From Rhizobium sophoriradicis (GTDB lineage Bacteria; Pseudomonadota; Alphaproteobacteria; Rhizobiales; Rhizobiaceae), in NCBI RefSeq assembly GCF_003939025.1, contig NZ_RQIH01000003.1, positions 1-64,000 of the forward strand: DNA of 64,000 nt. Direction: 5' to 3'. Numbering within the stretch: the stretch's first letter is position 1; every line of letters begins with the position of its first letter. Below are positions 24,218 through 34,487 of this stretch, piece by piece. The notes below the pieces were generated by a model, which was given only the letters and a program-made list of their open reading frames with translations, did no database searches and had not been told where the DNA came from. Both the position numbers and the translations under genes were made by a program.

Positions 24218-25630
24218 TCAGATGCCGAACCACCAGGTCGCGATGCCGAGAAAGGCGAAAAAGCCGGTACAGTCGGTCACCGTCGTGACGAAGACCGAGG
24301 AGGCGATGGCTGGGTCGGCCCCCATCTTGTCGAGCAGCAGCGGCAACAGGATGCCGGCAAGCGCTGCCGCCATCAGATTGATGACCATCGCCGCCGCAAT
24401 CACCCCGCCGAGCTGATAGTCTTGGAACCACGTGCCGGCGATCAAGCCCATGATCGTCGCGAAGACGGCGCCGTTGAGGATGCCGACGCCCGCCTCTCTG
24501 CGGATGATGCGGCCGGCATTGTAGATATCGAGATCGCGGGTGGCGAGCGCGCGCACCGTCACCGTCATCGTCTGCGTGCCGGCATTGCCGCCCATCGAGG
24601 CGACGATCGGCATCAGCACCGCAAGCGCGATCATCTTCTCGATCGAGGCGTCGAACAGGCCGATGACGCTCGCCGACAGCATCGCCGTGCCGAGATTGAT
24701 GAGCAGCCAGAGGAAACGCGAGCGCGCCGTCGACAGCACATTATCCGACAGTTCTTCGTCGCCGACGCCGCCGAGGCGCTTGATATCCTCGTCCGCCTCT
24801 TCGTGGATGACGTCGACGACGTCGTCGATGGTCAGCACGCCGACCAGCCGGCCATTTTCGTCGACGACAGCAGCCGAGAGAAGGTCGTACTGTTCGAAGA
24901 GCTGGGCCGCCTCTTCCTGGTCCATCTCGGCCGGAACCGGATGATTGGTTTCGCGCATGATCTGCTCGATCTTCGTCTGCCGCTTGGTGCGCAGGATCTG
25001 ATCGAGGTCGACGGCGCCGAGCAGCTTGAAGGTCGGATCGATGACGAAGATCTGTGAGAAGGAATAGGGCAGATCCTCCTCGTCGCGCATGTAGTCGATC
25101 GTCTGTCCCACAGTCCAGAACGGCGGCACGGCGACGAATTCCGTCTGCATGCGGCGCCCGGCCGAGCTTTCCGGATAGTCGAGCGCCCGGCGCAACCGCA
25201 CCCGTTCGGTAAACGGCAGTTGCGCAAGGATCTCTTCCCGGTCTTCCTTGTCGAGATCTTCGAGAATGTAAACGGCATCGTCCGAATCGAGCTCGCCGAT
25301 CGCAGCGGCGATCTGCTCGTTCGGCATCTGGTCGACGATCTCGCGGCGGATCGCCTCATCGACCTCGGTCAGTGCCGTCATGTCGAAATCTTCGCCGAGC
25401 AGGCGCACCAGCGCCAGCCGCTGATCCGGCTGGATCGCTTCCAGCAGGTCGCCTATTTCGGATTCATGCAGGCGGGCGACATTCTGGCGCAGGAACAGCG
25501 TATCGCGATCGGCGATCGCGGCGCCGACGAGGGCAAGGAAATCGCCACGGACATTGCCGTCCTCGTCGTAAATATCCGCTTCCTCGTCATCGCGCCGGCG
25601 AATGCGGTCTTCCGTATCGGTCGTCGTCAT
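24218..25630 (-). CDS. mgtE: Magnesium transporter MgtE
   Basis: A 470-residue MgtE-type magnesium channel. The order is an acidic N-terminal MgtE_N domain (about residues 30-150), paired CBS domains (about 150-280, including GVLTIDDVVDVI), and five C-terminal membrane segments with the conserved pore signature MPIVASMGGNAGTQTMTVTVRAL. The cytosolic domains gate the pore according to cytoplasmic magnesium. The ATG at 25630 is preferred to the GTG at 25645. No magnesium riboswitch was recognised upstream. Confidence 0.94.
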   Translation of the reverse strand: MTTTDTEDRIRRRDDEEADIYDEDGNVRGDFLALVGAAIADRDTLFLRQNVARLHESEIGDLLEAIQPDQRLALVRLLGEDFDMTALTEVDEAIRREIVDQMPNEQIAAAIGELDSDDAVYILEDLDKEDREEILAQLPFTERVRLRRALDYPESSAGRRMQTEFVAVPPFWTVGQTIDYMRDEEDLPYSFSQIFVIDPTFKLLGAVDLDQILRTKRQTKIEQIMRETNHPVPAEMDQEEAAQLFEQYDLLSAAVVDENGRLVGVLTIDDVVDVIHEEADEDIKRLGGVGDEELSDNVLSTARSRFLWLLINLGTAMLSASVIGLFDASIEKMIALAVLMPIVASMGGNAGTQTMTVTVRALATRDLDIYNAGRIIRREAGVGILNGAVFATIMGLIAGTWFQDYQLGGVIAAAMVINLMAAALAGILLPLLLDKMGADPAIASSVFVTTVTDCTGFFAFLGIATWWFGI

Positions 25631-25868
25631 CTGCCGCCCTCGCACCTGGTTCCAATTTCAACGGCTACCGCGCCGCATTCGCAAATGTCGGCCGAAAACA
25701 CATTGTCAACAAGCGGATAGTAAATTCCGCGCGAAGCTCCCGCAGTCGGAATTCTGCTCCTGCTAGCTCAAAGCAACCCTGCCGTAAAGCGTCAAACCGC
25801 GCTTCTTGATGACAATGCCTGCGACCAACGATAGTTTTCCCGTCGTTCAAACAGAGGAAGCCCGCTTC

Positions 25869-26363
25869 ATGCCCGTCCGTCCGATCCTGCGTTATCCGCA
25901 TCAGGGCCTGAAGACTGTCTGCGCCCCGGTGACGGCCTTCGATGACTCGCTCGGCGCGCTGGCCGACGACCTGCTGGCGACGATGCGCGCGGCCCCCGGT
26001 GTCGGCATCACCGCCGCCCATATCGGCGTCTTCCTTCGTGTGACGGTGCTCGAGCTGGACAGGACCGACGGGGTGCGCCTCTATGTCAATCCTGAGATCA
26101 CCTGGCAGTCGCAGGAGACGATGATCCATACCGAGGGCAGTGTCTCCATGCCCGGCGCGACCGATGAAGTCACGCGTCCGCGGGCAATCCGCTTCCGCTA
26201 TCAGGATGCCGACGGCAAGATGCACGACGAGGCCGCCGAAGATTTTCTCGCCATTTGCATCCAGCACGAGGTCGACCAGCTCGACGGCATCTTCTGGCTG
26301 CAGCGGCTTTCGCGGCTGAAGCGCGACCGCCTCGTCAAGAAATGGGAGAAGACGCAGGGCTGA
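25869..26363 (+). CDS. Peptide deformylase-like protein with a degenerate active site
   Basis: A 164-residue protein with the peptide deformylase fold, but all three motifs are altered. Motif 1 is GVGITAAHIG, with His51 where deformylases have the oxyanion glutamine. Motif 2 is EGSVS, with Ser91 in place of the metal-binding cysteine. Motif 3 is QHEVDQLDG, with His133 and Glu134 kept but the second metal histidine replaced by Gln137. Normal deformylase activity is therefore unlikely. AGAGGAAG 8 bases before the ATG at 25869 supports this start; the frame is open from 25806. It may be a pseudoenzyme, or an enzyme acting on something other than formyl-methionine. Confidence 0.82.
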   Translation: MPVRPILRYPHQGLKTVCAPVTAFDDSLGALADDLLATMRAAPGVGITAAHIGVFLRVTVLELDRTDGVRLYVNPEITWQSQETMIHTEGSVSMPGATDEVTRPRAIRFRYQDADGKMHDEAAEDFLAICIQHEVDQLDGIFWLQRLSRLKRDRLVKKWEKTQG

Positions 26364-26434
26364 CAAATCGCCCGGCACACCGAACCATTCGCCCCTGTCG
26401 GCGTTTTCCCGCAGAGAAACAAGGAGCGACCATA

Positions 26435-26947
26435 ATGGCAAGGATCGGTGACAAGACCCCGATTTCACGCGAGTCCCCGGAGCTTTCCCGTGAAGAGGAT
26501 TATCGCGACCTCGAAGAACGCAATCTCGACGACGGCTGGCCCTATGCCGACGGCACCGCTGGCAGCGACCCGGCCAACCGCCCCTATGGCGAGACAAAAG
26601 CGAATTTCGACCGCGATCCCAACCAAGGCTTTCGCATCGACGGCACGGATAAGGACGGCAACGAGAACCGCCTGAAGGATACGCTGCGCCCCGGCACGAT
26701 CGATCGTGACGACAGCGACGAGCTCGAAGCGCGGGTAAACGACATTCTCGAAAACATTCCCGAAGTGGATATCAACAGCATTGAGGTCCACGCCGACGGC
26801 CACGTCATCACCCTGGACGGCTCGGTGGAGACGATCGGCATCGCCCGCAAGGTCGAGCTCGGCGCGTTGTCTGTCGACGGCGTCCATCATGTCCGCAACA
26901 GGCTGCAGCTGACCGGCGTCGACGCCCACATCCCCAACGAAGACTGA
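26435..26947 (+). CDS. BON-domain protein
   Basis: A 170-residue hydrophilic protein without a signal peptide. The first 95 residues are charged and low in complexity. The C-terminal roughly 70 residues form a BON domain (LEARVNDILENIPEVDINSIEV, HVITLDGSVETIGIARKVE, VDGVHHVRNRLQL), a module linked to phospholipid or osmotic-stress functions. The ATG at 26435 is supported by AAGGAG 8 bases upstream. The exact role is unknown. Confidence 0.82.
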   Translation: MARIGDKTPISRESPELSREEDYRDLEERNLDDGWPYADGTAGSDPANRPYGETKANFDRDPNQGFRIDGTDKDGNENRLKDTLRPGTIDRDDSDELEARVNDILENIPEVDINSIEVHADGHVITLDGSVETIGIARKVELGALSVDGVHHVRNRLQLTGVDAHIPNED

Positions 26948-27246
26948 ACCTCACTTGACGATCATGACGGGAGGCCGCTGCCGCCTCCCCTAAGTTCTGT
27001 TCAACATTACCAAAAGTTAACAATCTTCGATTGTAGCGATCACGGATGATCAGATTGGCTATTTTGTTAGGCGGCTGCCGTAACGGCAACGTCAAGTTCA
27101 TTGACAAGACCGTGATTTTATTTGAACAAAAGGTTGCGGGCCAGCCGTAATCCGTTCACAATTTCGCCAGAATTGGAGCGCGAACTCCTATCCGCCGGGG
27201 ATGGTTTATGTTGTTGAATTCAACAACAGATTGAGGAGAAGAAACC
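26948..27246. other. Intergenic region upstream of the secreted repeat protein
   Basis: About 300 bases, AT-richer than the genes around it. It carries the GAGGAG ribosome site of the 27247 gene at its right end and a TTGACA at 27100-27105 without a convincing -10. I found no gene or clear hairpin. Confidence 0.4.
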
Positions 27247-27612
27247 ATGCGCATCAAATTTGCCCTCGCCGCATCTCTGTTCGCCGTCAGCCTCTCAGGC
27301 GCTGCCTTCGCCCAGCCGACATATTCCGACGACTATACCAATGACAGTGACGGCTTTGCGCCGAGCCCGATGGCCAAGCCCGCTCCGGTTCACTACAGCA
27401 ACCGCAAGGCCCCGGCCTATTCCAGCGATTACACCAATGACAGCGACGGCTTTGCCCCGTCCGCCGTGGCCACCCCAGTCGTCGACAAGACGGCGACCGC
27501 GAGCATCAAGCCCCTGCCGCCGTGCCACAGCATGGTCGGTCCGAGCGGCTCCCATACAAAGGGTGCCGACAGCGGCGCCTCGCGCACCGAAGCCTGCCGC
27601 GCAACTCATTGA
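27247..27612 (+). CDS. Small secreted protein with an internal duplicated motif
   Basis: A 121-residue protein with a clear signal peptide (KFALAASLFAVSLSGAAFA, cleavage predicted after residue 22). The mature part contains two nearly identical 15-residue units at residues 26-40 and 58-72 (pattern YSxDYTNDSDGFAPS), and two cysteines near the C-terminus that may pair. The acidic DYTNDSDGF unit is reminiscent of a calcium-loop spacing, but this is only an impression. GAGGAG lies upstream of the ATG and a strong terminator follows, so it is probably monocistronic. I do not recognise the family. Confidence 0.75.
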   Translation: MRIKFALAASLFAVSLSGAAFAQPTYSDDYTNDSDGFAPSPMAKPAPVHYSNRKAPAYSSDYTNDSDGFAPSAVATPVVDKTATASIKPLPPCHSMVGPSGSHTKGADSGASRTEACRATH

Positions 27613-27620
27613 TCCAATAG

Positions 27621-27650
27621 AAGGGGCCGAAAAATCGGCCCCTTCCTTTT
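27621..27650 (+). terminator. Rho-independent terminator
   Basis: AAGGGGCCGA (27621-27630) pairs perfectly with TCGGCCCCTT (27635-27644) around an AAAA loop, followed by CCTTTT. It ends the transcript of the secreted protein gene. Confidence 0.85.
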
Positions 27651-27912
27651 AATCCGGTTCTGTCGCCTCAGAACGAACGGAACGAGCCGGTAACGGGTCG
27701 TGGTCATGAAGGCGTCGTCTCAAAATCAGATCGCGATCTTTCGAGGATCACTTTTCGCTTGAGTCGCGGTTCAGATCAGCGCGACGTGTTTCACCGTCGT
27801 CGATGCTTATGTCCGACGCGGCGGCAATCACGGCCAACTGGCCGTGTCACACATATAAGAGGTGATCAAGCTATACCGAAATCATCGCCCGGCGAGCGTT
27901 CCCTGAAGGGGA
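27651..27912. other. Intergenic region before tRNA-Leu
   Basis: About 260 bases between the terminator and the 3' end of the tRNA gene. No credible coding frame, promoter or repeat was found. Confidence 0.45.
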
Positions 27913-27997
27913 TGGTGCGGTCGAGAAGACTCGAACTTCCACGGGTTGCCCCACAGCGACCTCAACGCTGCGCGTCTACCAATTCCGCCACGACCGC
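27913..27997 (-). tRNA. tRNA-Leu (anticodon GAG)
   Basis: The minus strand folds as a class II tRNA. The acceptor arms GCGGTCG and CGACCGC pair, followed by an encoded ACCA end. The D arm contains GGTAGACGC, and the anticodon loop is TTGAGGT between AGCG and CGCT (GAG complementary to plus bases 27961-27963). A long variable arm and the T arm GTTCGAGTC complete it. The total of 85 bases, with the extended variable arm, is typical of tRNA-Leu. Confidence 0.95.
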
Positions 27998-28185
27998 ATC
28001 GTGGTAGGTGCCGATTTGCGTCGGCGGGGCAGCATGTAGCAAAAGCATTTGGGGTGCACAAGGGCGATATGACAGTTTTTTTGAAAACCTTTCACAGCAT
28101 TTGAATTGGCTGGAAAACGGGTCCATATAGGTTGCCTGCCGCCCCTATTTATCAGGCATTTCGGGGCAAGCGGCAAGGAATGGCC

Positions 28186-28899
28186 ATGCTTCGCACCGAT
28201 CTCGAATTCTCCATGCTCCCCAAACTCGATACCCGCCCGGTGCGCTGGCGCATCGCCGACGGGCTCGTCGCCTATGAGGAAGCGGTGGAAGCGATGGAGC
28301 GCGAGGTCGCGGCGATCGCAGAGGGCGGCGACGAGCTTGTCTGGCTCGTCGAGCATCCGCCGCTCTATACCGCCGGCACCAGCGCCAATGCCGGCGACCT
28401 CGTCCAGCCGGATCGCTTCCCGGTCTTTGCGACGGGACGCGGCGGCGAATATACCTATCATGGACCCGGCCAGCGCGTCGCCTACGTCATGCTCGACCTG
28501 AAGCGCCGCCGCCAGGACGTGCGCGCCTTCGTCGCCGCCCTCGAGGAGGTCGTCATCCGCACGCTCGACATGATGAACGTGCGCGGCGAGCGGCGCGAGG
28601 ATCGCGTCGGTGTCTGGGTGCGCCGCCCGGAAAAACCGCTGCTGGCCGACGGAACCATGGCTGAAGACAAGATCGCCGCCCTCGGCATCCGCTTGCGCAA
28701 ATGGGTGACCTTCCACGGCCTGTCGCTGAACGTCGATCCGGACCTCGATCATTTCAGCGGCATCGTGCCCTGCGGGATATCGGCCTATGGCGTGACCAGC
28801 CTCGTCGACCTCGGCCTGCCAGTCATGATGGCGGAGGTCGACATCAGCCTGCGCGCCGCTTTCGAGACGGTTTTTGGCGAGACGGTGAACGCGCCCTGA
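28186..28899 (+). CDS. lipB: Lipoyl(octanoyl) transferase LipB
   Basis: A 237-residue enzyme that transfers octanoyl groups from acyl carrier protein to lipoyl domains, the first step of protein lipoylation. The catalytic cysteine is Cys196 ([17 protein letters not shown]), with the conserved Lys162 ([21 protein letters not shown]); [18 protein letters not shown] is also characteristic. I chose the ATG at 28186, which has AAGGAA 5 bases upstream; the frame is open from 28132. Its product will be needed by the GcvH protein encoded at 44567. Confidence 0.94.
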   Translation: MLRTDLEFSMLPKLDTRPVRWRIADGLVAYEEAVEAMEREVAAIAEGGDELVWLVEHPPLYTAGTSANAGDLVQPDRFPVFATGRGGEYTYHGPGQRVAYVMLDLKRRRQDVRAFVAALEEVVIRTLDMMNVRGERREDRVGVWVRRPEKPLLADGTMAEDKIAALGIRLRKWVTFHGLSLNVDPDLDHFSGIVPCGISAYGVTSLVDLGLPVMMAEVDISLRAAFETVFGETVNAP

Positions 28900-28977
28900 C
28901 CGCTTGCGAGGTTTGACGGCTTGATTTGCCCGGCTTTCCCGTGATGATGGGCGCCGTCCCCGAAGAATCGGCCGCCA

Positions 28978-29886
28978 ATGTCAGAGCCCCATCAAAACTC
29001 CCTGCAGGGCATGGCCATCATGTCCGGCGCCATGTTCATCCTGCCGACCATGGACGCCATCGCCAAATACATGGCCACCTTCGAGGCGATGTCGCCGGGC
29101 CAGGTGACATTCTACCGATTCTTTTTTCAGATCGCCTGCACCCTGCCGATCCTCGTCGCTCTTTTCGGGTTCAGGGCGTTTTCGGCCAAACGACCATGGA
29201 TGAATATTCTGCGCGGCGTGCTGCACGGGGCTGCAAGCCTGCTGTTCTTCGTCGCCGTCAAATACATGCCGCTTGCCGACGTCTTCGCCATCTATTTCGT
29301 CGAGCCCTTCATGCTGACCGCCATGTCGGCTGTATTCCTTGGAGAGAAGGTCGGCTGGCGGCGCTGGATGGCGATCGCGGTCGGTTTCGGCGGCGCGATG
29401 ATCGTCATTCAGCCCAGTTACGAGATTTTCGGCCTCAAGGCGCTGCTGCCGGTCGCCTGCGCCTTTCTGTTCTCGCTCTATCTTTTCCTCAATCGCGCAA
29501 TCGGCGAGGCCGATTCGCCGCTCACCATGCAGACGATGGCGGGCATTGGCGGGACGGTCTTCATGGCCGCCGCCCTTCTCGCCGGCAGCGGCGCCGGCAG
29601 CGAGGATTTCGCCATCTCCCTGCCCGCCTCCGGTCTCGGTCTCGCGCTGCTTCTCGCCCTTGGCTCGATCTCCGGATATGCGCATATGCTGGTGGTCCGG
29701 GCTTTCCGGCTTGCGCCGCTGTCGCTGCTTGCGCCGTTCCAATATTTCGAGATCATCTCGGCCACGGTGCTCGGCTATGCGTTGTTCAACGATTTCCCGA
29801 GTTTTTCCAAGTGGATCGGCATCTTCATCATCGTTGCATCGGGCCTTTTCATCATCTGGCGCGAGCGGCAGCAGCACAATCGCTAA
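28978..29886 (+). CDS. DMT-superfamily transporter (EamA family)
   Basis: A 302-residue membrane protein with ten predicted hydrophobic segments arranged as two EamA repeats. The first repeat ends with FVEPFMLTAMSAVFLGEKVGWRRWMAIAVGFGGAMIV. The second ends with PFQYFEIISATVLGYALFNDFPSFSKWIGIFIIVASG. This family exports metabolites or amino acids. The substrate is not predictable, and the gene appears to stand alone. Confidence 0.85.
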   Translation: MSEPHQNSLQGMAIMSGAMFILPTMDAIAKYMATFEAMSPGQVTFYRFFFQIACTLPILVALFGFRAFSAKRPWMNILRGVLHGAASLLFFVAVKYMPLADVFAIYFVEPFMLTAMSAVFLGEKVGWRRWMAIAVGFGGAMIVIQPSYEIFGLKALLPVACAFLFSLYLFLNRAIGEADSPLTMQTMAGIGGTVFMAAALLAGSGAGSEDFAISLPASGLGLALLLALGSISGYAHMLVVRAFRLAPLSLLAPFQYFEIISATVLGYALFNDFPSFSKWIGIFIIVASGLFIIWRERQQHNR

Positions 29887-29994
29887 AGTCCTAATGATTT
29901 CGGGAATGTCAGGTTAACGCCTCTTCTTGAGGGATCGTCAATTCGCAGGCGATAAAACTGTCTCCGGCTTCATGATGAAGCCTGGAGTTAAAAC

Positions 29995-30699
29995 ATGAGC
30001 GAATTCCGTCTCGCTTTTCCGGCCTGTGTCGTGGCCGGCAAGCATCGGCTGACGGCCGAAGATATCGTATTGTTGCGCAAACATGCCTTTCCCGAGGGGA
30101 TCCGGACATCCCAGGATGTCGGGGCGATGTTGGCGCTCAACAATTCCTGTCCTGAAAAATGTGCCGAGTGGAACGCTTTTTTCGTGGAGCAGCTCGCCGG
30201 TTTCATCGTCAACCACACCCATCCGCAGGGCTCGTTGGATGACATCAACGTTGCCTGGATCATGCGCATGTTCACCACCGATGGCGTCGTCAACTCGGCG
30301 CTGGAGCTCGAGCTCATTCTCCACATCATGGAGCTTTCGGCCGATGTCCCGGGTGAACTGCGAGCGCTTGCCCTCGACCAGCTTCGCCTGGCGATCACCG
30401 ACGGCATCGGCGGCTACAAGCAGTCACGCGCCGTCGACCGAAGGAGCATCACCCGCCAGGACGTCGATTTTACGATGCGCATCTTCAGAAGCATTGCCGC
30501 AGGCGGCGTCATCGCCGTGGCTCCGGCCGAATATGGCGTCTTCCAGCAGATCGAGCAGGCAATCCTGCCGGCTGCCAACCATCCGCACTGGGCCGGCATC
30601 ATGGCTGCCGTCGAACTGCGCGATCGTTTCGAGCCGCGCCGCAGCCGCTGGCTTCGCATCGTCGACGAAGAACCGGTAGCCCAAGCCGCCGTCGCCTGA
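29995..30699 (+). CDS. Conserved hypothetical protein
   Basis: A 234-residue protein that is probably cytosolic, mostly helical, with no signal peptide or membrane segment. Notable pieces are NNSCPEKCAEWNAFFVEQLAGFIVNHTHPQG near residues 49-78 and ITRQDVDFTMRIFRSIAAGG. I do not recognise a named domain. The CPEKC pair could bind a metal, but that is speculation. A hairpin at 30719-30756 lies just downstream, before pccA. Confidence 0.75.
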   Translation: MSEFRLAFPACVVAGKHRLTAEDIVLLRKHAFPEGIRTSQDVGAMLALNNSCPEKCAEWNAFFVEQLAGFIVNHTHPQGSLDDINVAWIMRMFTTDGVVNSALELELILHIMELSADVPGELRALALDQLRLAITDGIGGYKQSRAVDRRSITRQDVDFTMRIFRSIAAGGVIAVAPAEYGVFQQIEQAILPAANHPHWAGIMAAVELRDRFEPRRSRWLRIVDEEPVAQAAVA

Positions 30700-30718
30700 G
30701 CTTTCTCAAGCCCGATTG

Positions 30719-30756
30719 TGCGTTCCGGTGTTTTGTGCGTAAAACTCCGGAACGCA
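30719..30756 (+). terminator. Long hairpin between the hypothetical gene and pccA
   Basis: TGCGTTCCGG (30719-30728) and CCGGAACGCA (30747-30756) pair perfectly. After one mismatch, GTTTT and AAAAC extend the stem around a GTGCGT loop, and TTTC follows. It could terminate the upstream gene. It ends only 19 bases before the pccA ATG, so it could also be a leader element of pccA. Confidence 0.55.
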
Positions 30757-30774
30757 TTTCTGGGTGGAGTCTCG

Positions 30775-32784
30775 ATGTTCAAGAAAATCCTGATCGCGAA
30801 TCGCGGCGAGATTGCCTGCCGCGTGATCAAGACCGCGCGCCGCATGGGCATTTCGACCGTCGCGGTCTATTCGGATGCGGATCGGGATGCGCTGCATGTC
30901 GAGATGGCCGACGAGGCCGTGCATATCGGCCCCGCTGCGGCCTCGGAAAGTTATCTGGTCGCCGAGAAGATCATCGCCGCCTGCAAGGCGACCGGCGCCG
31001 AGGCGGTTCATCCCGGTTACGGCTTTCTTTCCGAGCGCGCCTCCTTCTGTGCCGAATTGGAAAAGCAGGGCATCGTCTTCATTGGCCCGAAGCCGAAGGC
31101 GATCATGGCGATGGGCGACAAGATCGAATCGAAGAAATTCGCCAATGCCGCCGGCGTCTCCACCGTGCCCGGCCATCTTGGCGTCATCGAGGATGCCGCC
31201 CATGCGGAAACGATCGCCGGCGGCATTGGCTATCCCGTCATGATCAAGGCGTCGGCCGGCGGTGGCGGCAAGGGCATGCGCATCGCCTGGAACAAGGCCG
31301 AAGTCCGCGACGGCTTCGAGCGCGCCCGCTCGGAGGCGAAAAGCTCCTTCGGGGACGACCGCGTCTTCATCGAGAAGTACGTCGTCGAGCCGCGCCATAT
31401 CGAGATCCAGGTGCTGGCCGACGCCCATGGCAATGTCGTCTACCTTGGCGAGCGCGAATGCTCGATCCAACGGCGCAACCAGAAGGTGGCCGAAGAGGCG
31501 CCCTCGCCTTTCCTCGACGAAAACACCCGCAAGGCCATGGGCGAACAGTCGGTGGCGCTGGCCAAGGCCGTCGAATACCAGAGCGCCGGCACCGTCGAAT
31601 TCATCGTCGACCGCGACCGCAACTTCTACTTCCTCGAAATGAACACCCGCCTGCAGGTCGAGCACCCCGTCACCGAGCTCGTCACCGGCATCGATCTCGT
31701 CGAAAAAATGATCCGCGTCGCGGCCGGAGAGCCGCTCAGCTTCGGCCAGGAGGATGTCAGCCTCGATGGCTGGGCGATCGAAAGCCGTCTCTATGCCGAA
31801 GATCCCTACCGCAACTTCCTGCCTTCGATCGGCCGGCTGACGCGTTACCGCCCGCCGGCGGAAGGCCGAAGCGGCAACGTCGTCATCCGCAACGATACCG
31901 GCGTCTTCGAGGGTGCGGAGATCTCGATGTATTACGACCCGATGATCGCCAAGCTCTGCACCTGGGCGCCGACGCGCGGCGAGGCGATCGACGCCATGGG
32001 CCGGGCGCTCGACGGTTTCGTCGTCGACGGCATCGAACACAATGTCCCCTTTCTGTCGGCGCTGATGAAACATCCGCGCTGGCGCGAGGGTCGGCTTTCC
32101 ACCGGTTTCATCGCCGAGGAATATCCTGACGGCTTCGCGCCGATGAAGCCGGACAGGCAGGAGGAGGCCATGCTTGCCGCGATAGCGCTGTCGGCCTCGC
32201 TCATTGAAACGAACCGCCGCGAAGGTTTTGCCGATCGCCTGCGCGCCTCATCCGGCCCGCTGCGTGAGCATTGGGTGGTCAAAACAGGCGAAGACTACGT
32301 CGATGTCAGATTGCTCGACGGCCTCGTCACCATCCCCTTCGATATGGACATGGCGATAGAGGGCGAAAACCGGAGCGTTATCACCGATTGGAGACCGGGT
32401 GATCCGGTCTGGAGCGGCAAGGTCGGCGGCCGGGATATTACTGCCCAGATCCGTCCCGTTCTCAACGGCCTGCGCATCGACTGGCAGGGACTGTCGGTCA
32501 CCGCCAAGGTCTTTTCGCCGCGCCACGCCGAACTCGACAGGCTGATGCCGGTAAAGCTGCCGCCCGATACGTCCAAGCTTCTGCTCTGCCCGATGCCCGG
32601 CCTCGTCGTGTCCATTGCGGTCGCCGAGGGCCAGGAGGTCAAGGCCGGTGAGACGCTTGCGATCGTCGAGGCGATGAAGATGGAGAACGTCTTGCGCGCA
32701 GAGCGCGATCTCGTCGTTTCGAAGATCAATGCCGCGGCCGGCGAAAGCCTGGCCGTCGATGCCGTGATCATGGAATTCGCCTAA
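30775..32784 (+). CDS. pccA: Acetyl/propionyl-CoA carboxylase, biotin carboxylase/biotin carrier subunit
   Basis: A 669-residue alpha subunit. The N-terminal biotin carboxylase (about residues 1-450) has KILIANRGEIACRVI, the ATP loop KASAGGGGKGMR, and EMNTRLQVEHPVTE. A linker domain follows. The C-terminal biotin carrier has VEAMKMEN with the biotinyl lysine at residue 635. The ATG at 30775 follows GGTGGAG; the frame is open from 30718. It works with the carboxyltransferase encoded by pccB (36000-37532, opposite strand) to make methylmalonyl-CoA from propionyl-CoA. The two genes are 3.2 kb apart, not adjacent. Confidence 0.94.
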   Translation: MFKKILIANRGEIACRVIKTARRMGISTVAVYSDADRDALHVEMADEAVHIGPAAASESYLVAEKIIAACKATGAEAVHPGYGFLSERASFCAELEKQGIVFIGPKPKAIMAMGDKIESKKFANAAGVSTVPGHLGVIEDAAHAETIAGGIGYPVMIKASAGGGGKGMRIAWNKAEVRDGFERARSEAKSSFGDDRVFIEKYVVEPRHIEIQVLADAHGNVVYLGERECSIQRRNQKVAEEAPSPFLDENTRKAMGEQSVALAKAVEYQSAGTVEFIVDRDRNFYFLEMNTRLQVEHPVTELVTGIDLVEKMIRVAAGEPLSFGQEDVSLDGWAIESRLYAEDPYRNFLPSIGRLTRYRPPAEGRSGNVVIRNDTGVFEGAEISMYYDPMIAKLCTWAPTRGEAIDAMGRALDGFVVDGIEHNVPFLSALMKHPRWREGRLSTGFIAEEYPDGFAPMKPDRQEEAMLAAIALSASLIETNRREGFADRLRASSGPLREHWVVKTGEDYVDVRLLDGLVTIPFDMDMAIEGENRSVITDWRPGDPVWSGKVGGRDITAQIRPVLNGLRIDWQGLSVTAKVFSPRHAELDRLMPVKLPPDTSKLLLCPMPGLVVSIAVAEGQEVKAGETLAIVEAMKMENVLRAERDLVVSKINAAAGESLAVDAVIMEFA

Positions 32785-32874
32785 GAGAAAGCCCCGCGGC
32801 CGGCCGTTTTCGCTTGAGCGCGGCGCGCCGACCATGCCAAGCTCCGCCCCATAACATTGTCAGGGAGATATCAA

Positions 32875-34001
<1,127 letters not shown>

Positions 34002-34002
<1 letters not shown>

Positions 34003-34487
34003 TGGCTGCGACGACCTACACCGCCGTCCTCAAGAACGTCGATGAGCTCCTCGCGCGGGAGCTCTACGAACTCTTGAAAATGCGCGTTGATGTCTTCGTC
34101 GTCGAGCAGAACTGCCCCTATCCGGAACTCGACGGCAAGGACATCGACGCCCTGCACCTAAGGCTGCTGGAGAGCGGCGAACTCCTGGCTTCGGCGCGGA
34201 TCCTGAAACCGCATGAGCCGCATGATCCGTCAAAGATCGGTCGCGTCGTCGTCTCGCCGGCCCATCGCGGAAAGCGGCTGGGCGATGCATTGATGAGCGA
34301 AGCGATCTCTGCTTGCGTACGGCTTTTTCCGGCAAACCCCATCGCCTTGTCGGCGCAGGCTCACCTGCGCCGATTCTACGAAGGCTTCGGTTTCGTCGTG
34401 GCGTCGGAGGAATATCTGGAAGACGGCATTCCCCATATCGATATGGTCCGCCAGCCAGCCATCCAGCCGGCAAGGATATTGTCATGA
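34002..34487 (+). CDS. GNAT-family N-acetyltransferase (ElaA-like)
   Basis: A 161-residue acetyltransferase. LLKMRVDVFVVEQNCPYPELDGKD is the ElaA-type N-terminus, RVVVSPAHRGKRLGDALMSEAI the acetyl-CoA-binding loop, and HLRRFYEGFGFVVASEEYLEDGIPHIDM the C-terminal signature. It overlaps the class III alcohol dehydrogenase stop by one base and the next gene by four (ATGA), so it is part of a coupled three-gene unit. The substrate is unknown. Confidence 0.88.
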
